Under the pieces are notes generated by a model, which saw only the letters and a program-made list of their open reading frames with translations, was not told the DNA's origin and did not search any database. DNA of 64,000 nt from Anagrus nilaparvatae. Taxonomy: Eukaryota; Arthropoda; Insecta; Hymenoptera; Mymaridae. The DNA is taken from the NCBI GenBank assembly GCA_022575985.1, contig JAKSXM010000007.1, forward strand, positions 34,536,501 through 34,600,500, in the 5' to 3' direction. The stretch's first letter is position 1; each line of letters starts with the position of its first letter. The translations under genes and the position numbers were made by a program. This document shows, one piece after another, positions 46,897 to 56,506 of the stretch.

Positions 46897-49329
46897 CTAT
46901 AAAATCTTTGGCCAAGGTGGGGCCCTAGATGGGCGTACTGCAATAATAGAACTGGGATAGTAGAACTCGGGCGGTTTAGGTAACCAATCAATTGTACCTT
47001 GACTGATATATATGTATATATACCCTGTCCAATTTTTCATATTAAATTTTATTAAGTCCAGTGCTAAGTCCCATTTTATGGAAATAAAATTTGTTTTAGA
47101 TATATGATACAAAAAAACAAACAAAATTCTGAAAAATTTCTGAAAATCTGATTTATCTTGATAGGTTTGCAAATCGTCTAGTGAGGATTTTGGAGCCAGT
47201 TTTTGTTTTTGGATGATGTTTTTCAGCGTATATTTGGTTTCAGTCTGTTGTACATCATCTATTTTGGATTTGAATTCTTCAGGTGGCAGTGGTTTAGGTT
47301 CTACTGTCGCTTTTTCCAATATATACGTGGTTTTGGTTTGAAGTACATCACATGTAAGGTTTGTTTCGTTTTGTTGTACCAAGATGCCAACCTTTTTAGA
47401 GAGAGGTGTTTCAGTTATTTTGAGTTCAGCGATTTCTATTATTTCTTCTTGAAGTGAAATTTCATTTGTATTAGCATAATTTATATTTTTTTCTTTTTGA
47501 ATGGCATGGAACAAAGACATGGAGGTTTCGTTCAAAGGTGATATAAATGTATTGATTTGTTTAATTTTAGTAGGATCTGCGTTCAACGCTTTTAAAGAGA
47601 GCACCTGAAAAGCTTTATCCCACGTTTTTGGGATATATAATTTGTCGGAGTTAAAAATTCGTATTAAAATATTCATTTTATATTCTTTGGCAAAAATGTG
47701 TACGCAATCGCTATCTTCCCATTTTTTTTTCTTGTTTAAAATGTGAAAGATCCCGTCAAGATTTTGGCAATGTTTTAGGGGTTTACTTATTTTTAAATTA
47801 TTGTTATATTCATTGATACTCATATTATTATTTAATAAAATTCTAAGACTGAAAAAGAAACAGTCACTATCTAGATGTAAGTAACTATAGTAGTTACTTA
47901 CATCTAGATACCTAAAAAATTGTTCGTAACTTTCACTACATTTATTTATTTTATCATAGCGATTGAATACGTTTGTATTGATTATAATTTGTTTATAAGT
48001 ATCTTTTTTGCTTTTGTTAGGTGCAAATATCAAGGCAATATTAATTTTATTATTTTCATCGTCAACTTTCATGATTTCAGTTTCGTCATTTTCTAATTGT
48101 TCAATAATTTTATCTATACTTAAGCTTTTTTTGTTCTCAGAATTTATACAGATTCTTTTTTTGTGAATTATGGTTTCTGGATCTTTGTCTGTAAATTTTA
48201 CGTCGAGTGATGCTTCAAATAAAATTTTTCCTTTGATGGAGTCAACAGTAGCTGGGTAATTTTCTGTAATCGTTTCCTTATTTGTTTCGGGTTGTGATTT
48301 GCTAATTGTTGTTTTACATTTTTTTGAATCAATTTCGATGTTCTTATCGGAAATAGAGTTTCTTAATGGACTGAATTTATTCATTTTATTATTTAATATA
48401 TTTTTCGTTATTATTTTGTTATTATAATCGAATAAATTTTTATTTCTTGTATTTCTTTTTCTTTTTGCCATAAATAAAGGAGATTTTGAATAATTTTCTA
48501 GAGGGGGGCTATCATTTCCAGAATCAGATTTGTTTTTAAGATTAAATGTAACTATTCTTTGTATAGGATTAGGTTGTGATTTTAGTGAAATAATTTCATT
48601 AGTTTTTAAAGGTTTTAGAGTTAATTTTGATTTTTCCAAGTTTAAAATAGGGATTTTATTATTTGTTAAAAAGGGGTGGGAAATTTTTGGTATAGGGGTT
48701 TCTCTTGATTTTTCGATAGTTGAGCTTAAATTTTTATCTGTTTCAGGGATTGAAGTAATTTCTGTTATTTTTAAGGGTTCAAGTGTTTGTTTAACTGTTT
48801 TAGGGTTTAAAAAAATTTTTGGTTCTAAATTTTTAAAGTTAGTTGAAAAAGGAAAAGAATCTTCTAGTTTAAAAGTTAATTTTGATTTCTCAATGGTTAA
48901 ACTAGGGGTTTTATTAATTGCTGGAAAATCAAGAATTTCTTTAGGTTTTTCAATACTTAAGTCTAAATCAGATTCGGTCTGAGGGATTATTTTTAATTTT
49001 TCAGAATTTGTAGTGGATTTTATTTTTGGCTTAAGAATTGATTTCGGTTTTTCAAAACAAAAATTTATTTCTGGTTCAGGGGTTAATTTTTCATTATTTG
49101 AAGTAAAGTCTTTTTCTAGGGTAGTATTTGAAAAAGGACTAAAATTTTCTGTATTATTTGGGGTTTCAAAAGGTATTGTGTTTGAAACGTTTATTTTATC
49201 ATGATTAAGGTTTAAAATTGAAGGTAATGTTCTATTATAAAAGGTTTTCTGAATTGCATTTTTATAAAAAGTGTCAGAATCATAACTTAATTTTGGCCTA
49301 AACTCACTCGAGAATGGGCAGGTAACTAG
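46897..49329 (-). CDS. Second frame of element G, about 810 codons, OTU-like domain
   Basis: Open without a stop from the gag overlap (LVTCPFSSEFRPKLSYDSDT) to TAG at 46897. The first half is low complexity with recurrent (I/L)EKSK-LT-K--- phrases about every 35 residues. At about residues 470-560 it reads SYLHLDSDCFFFSLRILLNN, then KKWEDSDCVHIFAKEYKMNI. This resembles OTU cysteine proteases (D-x-x-C with following helix, then a W-(G/E)...-A-x-x-Y/F-N-x-I block), which cut ubiquitin or polyprotein links. A clear catalytic His was not placed. The plus-strand open frames at 48530 and 49013 are shadows. Expression probably needs the frameshift at 49329-49335. OTU call tentative. Confidence 0.5.
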   Translation of the reverse strand, partial: LVTCPFSSEFRPKLSYDSDTFYKNAIQKTFYNRTLPSILNLNHDKINVSNTIPFETPNNTENFSPFSNTTLEKDFTSNNEKLTPEPEINFCFEKPKSILKPKIKSTTNSEKLKIIPQTESDLDLSIEKPKEILDFPAINKTPSLTIEKSKLTFKLEDSFPFSTNFKNLEPKIFLNPKTVKQTLEPLKITEITSIPETDKNLSSTIEKSRETPIPKISHPFLTNNKIPILNLEKSKLTLKPLKTNEIISLKSQPNPIQRIVTFNLKNKSDSGNDSPPLENYSKSPLFMAKRKRNTRNKNLFDYNNKIITKNILNNKMNKFSPLRNSISDKNIEIDSKKCKTTISKSQPETNKETITENYPATVDSIKGKILFEASLDVKFTDKDPETIIHKKRICINSENKKSLSIDKIIEQLENDETEIMKVDDENNKINIALIFAPNKSKKDTYKQIIINTNVFNRYDKINKCSESYEQFFRYLDVSNYYSYLHLDSDCFFFSLRILLNNNMSINEYNNNLKISKPLKHCQNLDGIFHILNKKKKWEDSDCVHIFAKEYKMNILIRIFNSDKLYIPKTWDKAFQVLSLKALNADPTKIKQINTFISPLNETSMSLFHAIQKEKNINYANTNEISLQEEIIEIAELKITETPLSKKVGILVQQNETNLTCDVLQTKTTYILEKATVEPKPLPPEEFKSKIDDVQQTETKYTLKNIIQKQKLAPKSSLDDLQTYQDKSDFQKFFRILFVFLYHISKTNFISIKWDLALDLIKFNMKNWTGYIYIYISQGTIDWLPKPPEFYYPSSIIAVRPSRAPPWPKIL

Positions 49330-51131
49330 TTTAAATGTTTTTCTGATTTATTTTCAGCAGTTAGGAAATTTTTTTCATTGTTAGAAGGGTTATTGGGTTG
49401 TTGAATTGGATTATTCATATTAGGAGGGAAATTCTGATTATTTCCATTTTGGAAGTAATTTGGAGCAACATTTTGGCTTTGGTCATAATTTTGGCCTTGG
49501 TTAGAATAATTATGATTTTGGGGAGGGAAATTTTGGTATTCCATCATATTTTGATTTGAATAATTTTGATAAAAGTTATTAGGATAAGAATTATTTGAAA
49601 AATTTTCTCTGTTAAAATTACGATTTCTATTATTACCGCGAAATTGACCGTGATTATTGTTATAGTTTTGGGGATTATTTGGGTTAAAATTTTGATTATT
49701 AGAGTATCCATTAAAATTTTGATATGAATTAGAATTTTGTTGATTATTTGGGTATTGATTAAAATTTTGATTAAATGGGTTATTTTTATAGTTTCGACCT
49801 CCTCTATTATAACTCTGATTATTATAATTATAACGATTATAATTGTTTCCTCTATTTGGTTGCCACCAAGGTGGTGGATAATTTTGGGGGTAATTTTCAA
49901 AAACAGGAGTTAAAGTTGTAATTGCAATATCGGGTTCTTGGGTTTCGGTAGGATGTTTAATTTTTCCTTGCTCAACAGATTTAAATAAATCTTTACATTG
50001 GGATATATCGTCACTATTACTTTTACAGAAAATACATTGCTTTTTTGAAGTTTCAGCGGCAGTAGCGCGTATACCTGCTGCATTACCCATTTCATTTTGT
50101 AATCTTTGTATTTCTAAAAATTGATTCATTAAATTGAATATTTCAAAAGTTGTGGCTGTGGTGACACTAGATTTGTCGTCCGTCGCATGGGAGTTTGATT
50201 CAGCTGGAATAACTGGTGTATGTTTTAATGTACAAAATTCATGTCTTTGTACAGAGCGACATCTACCTTCAAGGTTTACTGCAATATTAGCAGCTTCTCG
50301 TAAAGTTTTTGGTTGTTTTGAGGCTACTCTATATTCTGGAGGATTTCTTAATCCAAAAAGAAAGCATTCAAGGGCTTCAATACTAGTTCGCTTTTTCCAT
50401 TGTTCTTTTTCGTTTGCGGTTAAGCTAACCGATGAATCATAAATTGCATGTAAAGCTTGTTCTAAATTTTGTACGCGTAGGGCGTAATCGGCGACTGTTT
50501 CGCCAGGATTTTGTTCAGCCTGTCTCATATCTAATTTAATAGTATCAGCGTCAGTGATACCTCCAAAACTTAATTTTAAATCTTGTAAAAAATTTTCTAA
50601 ACTGGTGTAATTAGGAGCAATTCCTGCGTAAGCGTCGTATGCTCGGCCTTTAAGGCGACGAGGGATTGAATTTAACAAAAATTGTTCACATCCTGTTCCA
50701 TATGTTTTAACAATGTCTTTCAAAACTTTGGAAAAAGCTTGTAGGGTTTGTGGTTGACCAGAAAAATCGGGTATATTTGCAATAGCAGTTATAAGTGGGA
50801 CGGTATTATTTAATCTAGGTCTATTATTATTGTTGTTTGGTGGGTTTAGTACTGCATTATTACGATTTTGATCATTATTTTCAATTTCGTTCAAAATTTC
50901 GTTAGCTACTTCTAAATTTAGTGATCTTTCAGAGTTGATTATATTTGTCATTTGTTCGCGTTGTCGTAGCATTTCTAAATTGAGGCGTTCAAGTTCTTGG
51001 GCTAAATTGGCTACATCTATATTATTGGGCGGGTTAGTTTGAGGGCCGTCCATGGTTCGGTTTACTTCACTATTAATTGATTCAGTATCAGAAAATGTAT
51101 CTCGCGGTTGTCGCCAGGAATTATTTTGCAT
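49326..51131 (-). CDS. gag: Gag of element G
   Basis: 601 residues from the ATG at 51131. The N-terminal third has a coiled-coil-like stretch (LAQELERLNLEMLRQREQMT). The capsid part is typical Gypsy gag (LPLITAIANIPDFSGQP-like start; FLQDLKLSFGGITDADTIKL; RQAEQNPGETVADYALRVQN; CFLFGLRNPPEYRVASKQP). A single poor zinc-knuckle remnant follows (CIFCKSNSDDISQC, about residue 365). From about 423 to 590 it is Asn/Gln/Tyr/Gly/Arg-rich (RGNNYNRYNYNNQSYNRGG), likely the RNA-binding and condensing tail replacing CCHC knuckles. No stops, so recently functional. It ends in TAG immediately after a TTTAAAC heptamer. Confidence 0.85.
   Translation of the reverse strand: MQNNSWRQPRDTFSDTESINSEVNRTMDGPQTNPPNNIDVANLAQELERLNLEMLRQREQMTNIINSERSLNLEVANEILNEIENNDQNRNNAVLNPPNNNNNRPRLNNTVPLITAIANIPDFSGQPQTLQAFSKVLKDIVKTYGTGCEQFLLNSIPRRLKGRAYDAYAGIAPNYTSLENFLQDLKLSFGGITDADTIKLDMRQAEQNPGETVADYALRVQNLEQALHAIYDSSVSLTANEKEQWKKRTSIEALECFLFGLRNPPEYRVASKQPKTLREAANIAVNLEGRCRSVQRHEFCTLKHTPVIPAESNSHATDDKSSVTTATTFEIFNLMNQFLEIQRLQNEMGNAAGIRATAAETSKKQCIFCKSNSDDISQCKDLFKSVEQGKIKHPTETQEPDIAITTLTPVFENYPQNYPPPWWQPNRGNNYNRYNYNNQSYNRGGRNYKNNPFNQNFNQYPNNQQNSNSYQNFNGYSNNQNFNPNNPQNYNNNHGQFRGNNRNRNFNRENFSNNSYPNNFYQNYSNQNMMEYQNFPPQNHNYSNQGQNYDQSQNVAPNYFQNGNNQNFPPNMNNPIQQPNNPSNNEKNFLTAENKSEKHLN
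49329..49335 (-). promoter_or_regulatory. Putative -1 ribosomal frameshift site (TTTAAAC)
   Basis: On the minus strand the gag frame reads CAT TTA AAC TAG. The heptamer T TTA AAC has the X XXY YYZ form of a strong -1 slippery site, and one slip leads straight into the open second frame. No downstream pseudoknot was worked out. Confidence 0.6.
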
Positions 51132-51376
51132 AATAGTTTTACGAAAAAATTTACGAGATTGTTTATTTGTTTATAAGAATGATTAAAAAAAATTTTTTTT
51201 TTTTTGTAAAATTTTTGAAATGTCTCGGAGATTTAAGTAAAAAAATAATAAAATATTTTGAAGGTACTTACATTAAGATTGTAGTTATAGTAATAGTCCT
51301 GAATTCCATTATATTTTCCAATGATTTGTTGGATAGGTCCTAAAACTGCTTGGTAATGATAATAATAAAAAAATGA

Positions 51377-51452
51377 ACAGCTTGGCTACGGCTTGGCAAT
51401 ATACAGCTTGGCTACAGCTTGGCAATATACAGCTTGGCTACAGCTTGGCAAA
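51377..51452. repeat. Short tandem repeat in the G leader
   Basis: ACAGCTTGGCTACAGCTTGG, then CAATAT, occurs about three times (unit near 27 bp, itself a doubled CAGCTTGGC). It lies between the small leader frame and gag; it might be structural, for instance in packaging, but this is a guess. Confidence 0.6.
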
Positions 51453-51534
51453 AATAATTTTTCAGAAACTGCTTACGAGGATGTAGATAAATTTCTTTAG
51501 ATGGTATTGTGTGGTATAACGGCTTTAAAAAATT

Positions 51535-51741
51535 TCAATGATCTTGAGATTTTGATTGATTAGAGTTGATTTCTTCGTTGAGTTCGATAGTATAATTTAC
51601 AGTCACTATTACTTTACTATTTGACTTGTTTGTTGATAGTATTTCGTGTTTTGAAATTTTAAATTTTTCTTTTACTTTTCCTTTACAGTTTTGGCAATTT
51701 GGATATTTGCAGGTATAATAGCGTTGGCCTTTCTTTGTCAT
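51535..51741 (-). CDS. Small Cys-rich leader ORF of element G
   Basis: 68 residues starting 76 bp after the LTR: MTKKGQRYYTCKYPNCQNCK, then GKVKEKFKISKHEIL and an acidic, Ser/Asn end. CxxxxCxxC followed by lysines looks like a small zinc-binding or nucleic-acid-binding patch. It precedes gag by 400 bp. No family recognised; it may be a real accessory ORF or chance. Confidence 0.35.
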   Translation of the reverse strand: MTKKGQRYYTCKYPNCQNCKGKVKEKFKISKHEILSTNKSNSKVIVTVNYTIELNEEINSNQSKSQDH

Positions 51742-51817
51742 ATACTTTAAACGTTATCTTGATAGGAAATATGCTTTTGTTCCTTCTTACCAGCTTTCCT
51801 TTTAGGGAGCCACTTTA

Positions 51818-52609
51818 TGTTACGTATCCTGAGGTTTTATCCAAGGGATACGTAAATATAAATAATTATGAATATATGAAATATAAGTTTATCCCGGGGA
51901 TATTGACTGCCCCAGGTATTTAAATTAAGTTGGTATGGTTATTATTTGGTTGATTTATAGTTGATGTATTTGTAGATGAGTTCGAGTTCGATCTAAGCTG
52001 GATGAACCTAACCTGAGGTTAAGTTCTTAATTACAGAAGGAATTGTCACAATAATAACTGATAACTGATTTGATATATAACTTTCACTTTATTGATTATA
52101 AGTAAATATAATAAAACTGTCTAAGTCTTAAAGTCAAGTAATTAAAGGTAGAACTGTAATAGAGTGGTAAGACTCTAAACGAAAGATAGTATTCTAATAA
52201 GTGGTGGTCTATTAAGTGGTGGTACTCTGATGAGTATTTTGGGCGCCTGAAGGGCAATATATAATCTAATGTGAATCTGCCCATACTGCGAGATTTTGGG
52301 GGAGACGTACAATACAAAAAAGCGTCGGTCTCGTCATTTCCAATTAGCGAAGGCGTCCCTAATTATTACTAATAAGAATCGCGAGGTGGGATTTATGCAG
52401 TTTATAACGCCTATAAATCCCTCCTAATTTATGTCATAGCTTACTTTTGGTTCCACGCTATTGTGCTAGATCAGCATCAGCGGAAATGCACCTGCGGGTT
52501 CCTATATCGTCTGTAATATTAATACAGCTATCGGATATAGGTTTTACTATTTATATATATATATATATCAGATGTTAGGCATATCAATTTTGACCTACCA
52601 TACGTAACA
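51818..52609 (-). repeat. 5' LTR of element G
   Basis: 792 bp bounded by TGTTACGTAT and ATACGTAACA (short inverted ends). The internal part is more GC-balanced than the neighbourhood. It is the 5' LTR for the minus-strand genes. The opposite end of G keeps only the terminal TGTTAC-TATCCTGAGGTT match. Confidence 0.65.
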
Positions 52610-52880
52610 GTCGGCTGTCCTAGTTATGAAAAAATAAAAAAAAAAAAAAAATTTAGTTTTCGGCTGTCCTATTTATGAGAATATAAAAAAAAAATAATAA
52701 TTTAGATGTCGGCATTTTTAGGTATGAAAAAATAAAAAAAAATAATTTGGATGTCGGCAGCCTTAGTTATGAAAAAATCGAAAAAAAAATAATTTAGATG
52801 TCGGCTGTCCTAGTTATGAGAAAATAAAAAAAAAATATTTTAGATGTCGGCTGTTCTATGTATGAAAAAATTTAAAAAAA
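52610..52880. repeat. GTCGGC-family array, right of the retroelement
   Basis: Four or five units of GATGTCGGCTGTCCTAGTTA, TGAAAAAATAAAAAAA, continuing the array cut at 45995. Confidence 0.75.
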
Positions 52881-52889
52881 AAATTGGTT

Positions 52890-53170
52890 CTACGTAGTTT
52901 TTTTGCTATTTCTCTTCAATGAATGCATTAAATAAAAAACCAAACAAAGTTCCTTTAGAACATCGTTTATTAAATAGAATGCAATTAGGTTTTTACATTT
53001 TGATACAATCCATTTTAAAATATGAAGTGATGAAAATTACCACTTTTTACGTTTTTAAATATTGAACTTCTTAGCTTTAAACAGTTGTAACTCGAAACGG
53101 TGAGCTCTAATTAAAAAAAAAGAAAACGTCAAATCGATAGCATTTTTTCCAAGGAATAATTTGCACTAGA
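52890..53170. repeat. Right arm of the distant inverted repeat (partner 26320-26600)
   Basis: GTTTTTTTGCTATTTCTCTT, CATTTTAAAATATGAAGTGA, AGCTTTAAACAGTTGTAACT and AGCATTTTTTCCAAGGAATA are in reverse order and sense to 26320-26600. Confidence 0.65.
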
Positions 53171-53454
53171 ATTTGTCTCAAAAAATCTCTTAGATCCTGA
53201 GAAAAAACAGTTTTAGTGAAAAAAAAATATAATTTTTTACCTTTTCGATCACTAACTTCTGAGATTGATTTCTCGAAATCATTTAATTATTTTTTAAAAA
53301 TAAAAAAATCGGTTGGGGGTATTTCTTCAAGGATTAATTTAATTAATTTAATTAATCAATTTCATGTATTTTCGTCCATACAATTCTTCATAAATGGATA
53401 TTGAGTAAAATCGAAAATAATAAAATTTTTCAATTATTTCATTTTAATATATAT

Positions 53455-54240
53455 AGGATTTTTTTACCAAAAATTTTTTTATTAAAAAAATCTCAAACCC
53501 CCTTTTATTTTTTTTAATTTGGATGTAATACCTCACTCATTTCCATAAAAGTACTTATACTTGAAAGTATGGTTTTTACTTGATATCTCGAATCTAATAC
53601 TTAATTTTTTGAAAATTTTTTTCCTAAAATTTTTTTCACAAAAAAATACAAAAAATACGAAACTTTTTTTTCTTTTTGGACGTAGTGCCTAATTTATTTC
53701 CATGGAAGTACTAGTTTTAAGAACCTCGTTTACAGTATTTTTTTGGAACTGATACTGAATTTTTTCAAAATTTTTTTCTCAAAATTAAAAAAAAAGAAAA
53801 ATAAAAAAAATTGCAATATTTATTTTTTTTTTTTGGTGTAATACCTCATTTAATTCTATGAAAGTACTAATATTTTAAAATATTGCAACTAGTGATATTT
53901 CAAAACCATTATCGAATTAAGACCTAATTTTTCTCTCCAAAAATTTGTTTATTAAATTTAAAAAAATTATTATAAAAAATTTCAATTTATTAAAATTTCA
54001 ATTTCAAAATACTTTTTTTTTTTAATTTGGATGTAATACCTCATTCATTTCCATAAAATTACTTATATTTGAAATTATAATTTTTACTCGATATCTTGAA
54101 TCTGATAATTAATTTTTTGAAAATTTTTTTCTCCAAAATCTTCGTCACAAAAAAATACATAAAACACCAAATTTATTTTTCGTTTTGGATATATCTAAGT
54201 TTTAGAAATTTAGTTTATAGTAATTTTTTGTATCCGATCA
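53455..54240. repeat. Satellite array of element E, right part
   Basis: Units with GGATGTAATACCTCACTCAT, AGTATGGTTTTTACTTGATA and GGACGTAGTGCCTAATTTAT match the 25130-25628 array in the same orientation, including the GAATTAAGACCTAATTTTTC junction interrupted by F. Confidence 0.75.
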
Positions 54241-55630
54241 CAATTTTTTTTTTATTTTGATATAAATTATAACACACAAGAAAGAGTGATGGAAATCTTG
54301 CCTCTTTTTGAGTTCCTCGGATTATTTTGTTCGTTGCTATGTTTATTTATGTATGCAGCTTAATGAAATTATAAACAATAATAAACAGCCTAAAAATATT
54401 AAATGGTTATGTTTGCATTTTAAAATTAAGATTTAAAAGTTATATTGGCATTTTTTAAAGAATCAAACAATTTAAAAATCTTGACGCAATTAATGTGGTT
54501 ATTTTTTTTTTACAAAATATTATTATTATTATTATTATCATTGTTGCAGAAGATTGGTCAAATGCAAGAAGTACACTGAGAAAATAAATTATAAGAAATT
54601 ATTATAAATTCTGGTAAAAACTCCTATCTTTTTATAATTTTCGCATCGTTACCAACCATTTCTTTGACCAAACAAAAAAATCATGTTACCCAATATTTTA
54701 ATTATTAAGGGATAAATATATATTCTAATAAAATAAAATTTTATAAAACAAAATAAAATTAGCTTTTTTTATATTTGTCTCTTTTTAATTATGCAAAAAT
54801 GATTTAAAATCCATTAACGCCGGCGCGACCAATCCATGGGCGCTAGAATTTTCACTTTAATAACAAAATGATCTTAATAATCTACTTTACCAGCTACTAA
54901 AAACGAAAAATGTATGTATAATTGCATGGTTTTAATCAATAATATTTGTTGTAAATTAAGATTACAGCCCATTGTTTGAGGAACCTCAGTGCCAGCTAGT
55001 TGGCAGGGTATTTTTTATTTATTTACGTATCTTTTATGCATTAAATAAGTTTTAGTATAAAATTTTATAAGAGTATAAAATTTCTATAAATTTTGAGCTT
55101 TTAATTTTTTTGTTTAAAAATTTATTAAAAAAATCAAAAATTATAGCAAAAATTATTAACTTTTGGAATTTTCCTAACAACACTAATGTAAAATTTACTT
55201 ATTCTTAAACCCTGATACCTCAAAATTTGTACTACTGTCAAATATGAAACTTATATTTTTGGATTTATGAAAAATTTTTTTAGCTAATTGTATAAATCTT
55301 TATTAATTATAGAATTAATTATTACTCTCATATTACCAAGAGAATTCACCCGCGCATCGGACTGATAGGTATTTGTGTATTCAAATCTTTATTTTTAATT
55401 TTTTATTTTATTCCCCATCTTTAAATTTTTATTTGGTTTAGTTGTGATTTGGCAACTGTTTTTGCAATTTTAGTCGTTTGGTTTTTATATTTTGGACATT
55501 TTAAATAAAAATTTATCATTTTCTATAAATTTTTCTATACAATAAACTAAAATTTTAAATTTTAATTTTACCCTTATAAATCAATTTATTTTTAGTTTAA
55601 TATGTCTCAATTTAAACTAAATGGCAGTAT
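54241..55630. other. Right end of element E and spacer before Helentron B RepHel
   Basis: 54241-54970 is non-coding AT-rich sequence of E. E ends at about 55005-55009. 55010-55600 has stops in all frames. An ATG at 55602 opens a short frame out of phase with B; no N-terminal half of the OTU domain was found here. Confidence 0.4.
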
Positions 55631-56506
55631 ATGGATGTATGTTCTGAATCAGGATCTTGTATGGGTGAAGTTGAAATACAAGCTTTTTGTTTAAAATATA
55701 ACGAATTAGTGGAATTACATATTAATAGAATTGGTGAAAACATTAAATATTATGGTAATCAATCAGCTTCAACTAAATATTATTTATTAAGAACAGGTCA
55801 ATATGATTATGGTCATTATGAGGTATTATTATTATCTAATATTCAATTATTAAATTCTAACATTAAAAATAAACAAATAATAAATAATATAAATAATCCA
55901 AACCTCTTAAATGAAATAAAAAATATAAATTCTAAAGTTAAAATTCAAAAAGAATCGTCGAATATTAAAGTATCTAATAATATTAATTTTAAGAATAAAC
56001 GGTTAAAAACTCAATTTTCACAAGCAGATATTATTTTTGATGTAGAATTTAATCAAAATCCATTTGGTTATGTTTGTGACGTTTGCCAAAGAATATGGTT
56101 TAAAAATGATTTAAAAGATATTCCCCGTATAAGCAAAAAATTATTACAAAATGAATTTCCTAAAGAAACTGTAAATAATTTCAAAATATGTAAAACTTGT
56201 TATCAATCTTTAAATAATAATAAAATACCAAATTTGTCTCGATCAAATGGATTTTATTATCCAGAAATGCCAAAAAATTTAAAAAAATTGGATAATATAA
56301 GTGAGCGTTTAATATCTCCGAGAATTCCATTTATGCAAATTAGAAGATTTAAATATGAAATATATAGTAAAAAAATTATTGGTCAGATCGTAAATGTTCC
56401 TGTTGATGTTGATAATATGGTTAATGAATTACCAAGAAATTTAGACGATGATTACACCTTCAACGTCCACATAAAAAAAACTTATTACATAAAACCACAT
56501 ATTTGG
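55631..56506 (+). pseudogene. Helentron B RepHel, part 1: OTU C-terminal half and DUF6570-like block
   Basis: It starts inside an OTU domain: CMGEVEIQAFCLKYNELVEL ... YYLLRTGQYDYGHYEVLLLS, where W/M-G-E-x-E-(I/L)-x-A and the GHYE with the catalytic His are diagnostic. The half with the D-G-x-C is missing. Then come Cys pairs (YVCDVCQRIW, FKICKTCYQS) and PRIPFMQIRRFKYEIYSKKI, the DUF6570 region seen in Helitron proteins. The frame breaks at about 56506, where one base seems to be missing: before the break it reads KPHIWK, after it GCVNKSLIKQWLRF continues the same domain. OTU plus C-terminal endonuclease marks the Helentron branch. Confidence 0.7.

Larger units (their letters stand above)
45996..52609 (-). 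mobile_element. Element G: Gypsy-like LTR retroelement with gag and an OTU-like second frame, no recognisable pol
   Basis: TGTTACATATCCTGAGG at 45996 and CATACGTAACA ending at 52609 are TG...CA ends; GTCG lies just outside on both sides (45992-45995, 52610-52613) within one satellite unit. Genes read on the minus strand: leader ORF, gag, then a second frame. The right LTR (51818-52609) is full length. The left end shares only about 17 bp with it before diverging, so the 3' LTR is damaged or replaced. A primer-binding site starting TGG (51812-51810, minus) lies five bases from the LTR. I find no protease, RT, RNase H or integrase motif. Confidence 0.65.
24956..55009 (+). mobile_element. Element E: outer non-autonomous Helentron-like element, now 30 kb through nested insertions
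   Basis: The 5' end is a perfect hairpin, TGGTTCCTC-AAA-GAGGAACCA (24956-24976). Near the far end TTTGAGGAACC (54975-54985) is the inverted partner, followed by a terminal hairpin TGCCA-GCTAGT-TGGCA (54990-55005). This asymmetric arrangement (5' terminal repeat; 3' partner lying inside of a terminal hairpin) is the hallmark of Helitron2/Helentron elements, which insert between T and T; both flanks are T-rich. E's own sequence seems to be 24956-25628 plus about 53455-55009 (a satellite array, no genes). The exact last base is uncertain. Confidence 0.55.

Noticed and set aside
48530..49204. Plus-strand open frames (150 and 63 codons)
   Set aside because: Complement of the long minus-strand frame with its repeated phrase; no domain of their own.
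49544..50095. Minus-strand frames of 118 and 61 codons inside gag
   Set aside because: Alternative frames of the Asn-rich and zinc-knuckle parts of gag; Ile-rich shadow sequence.
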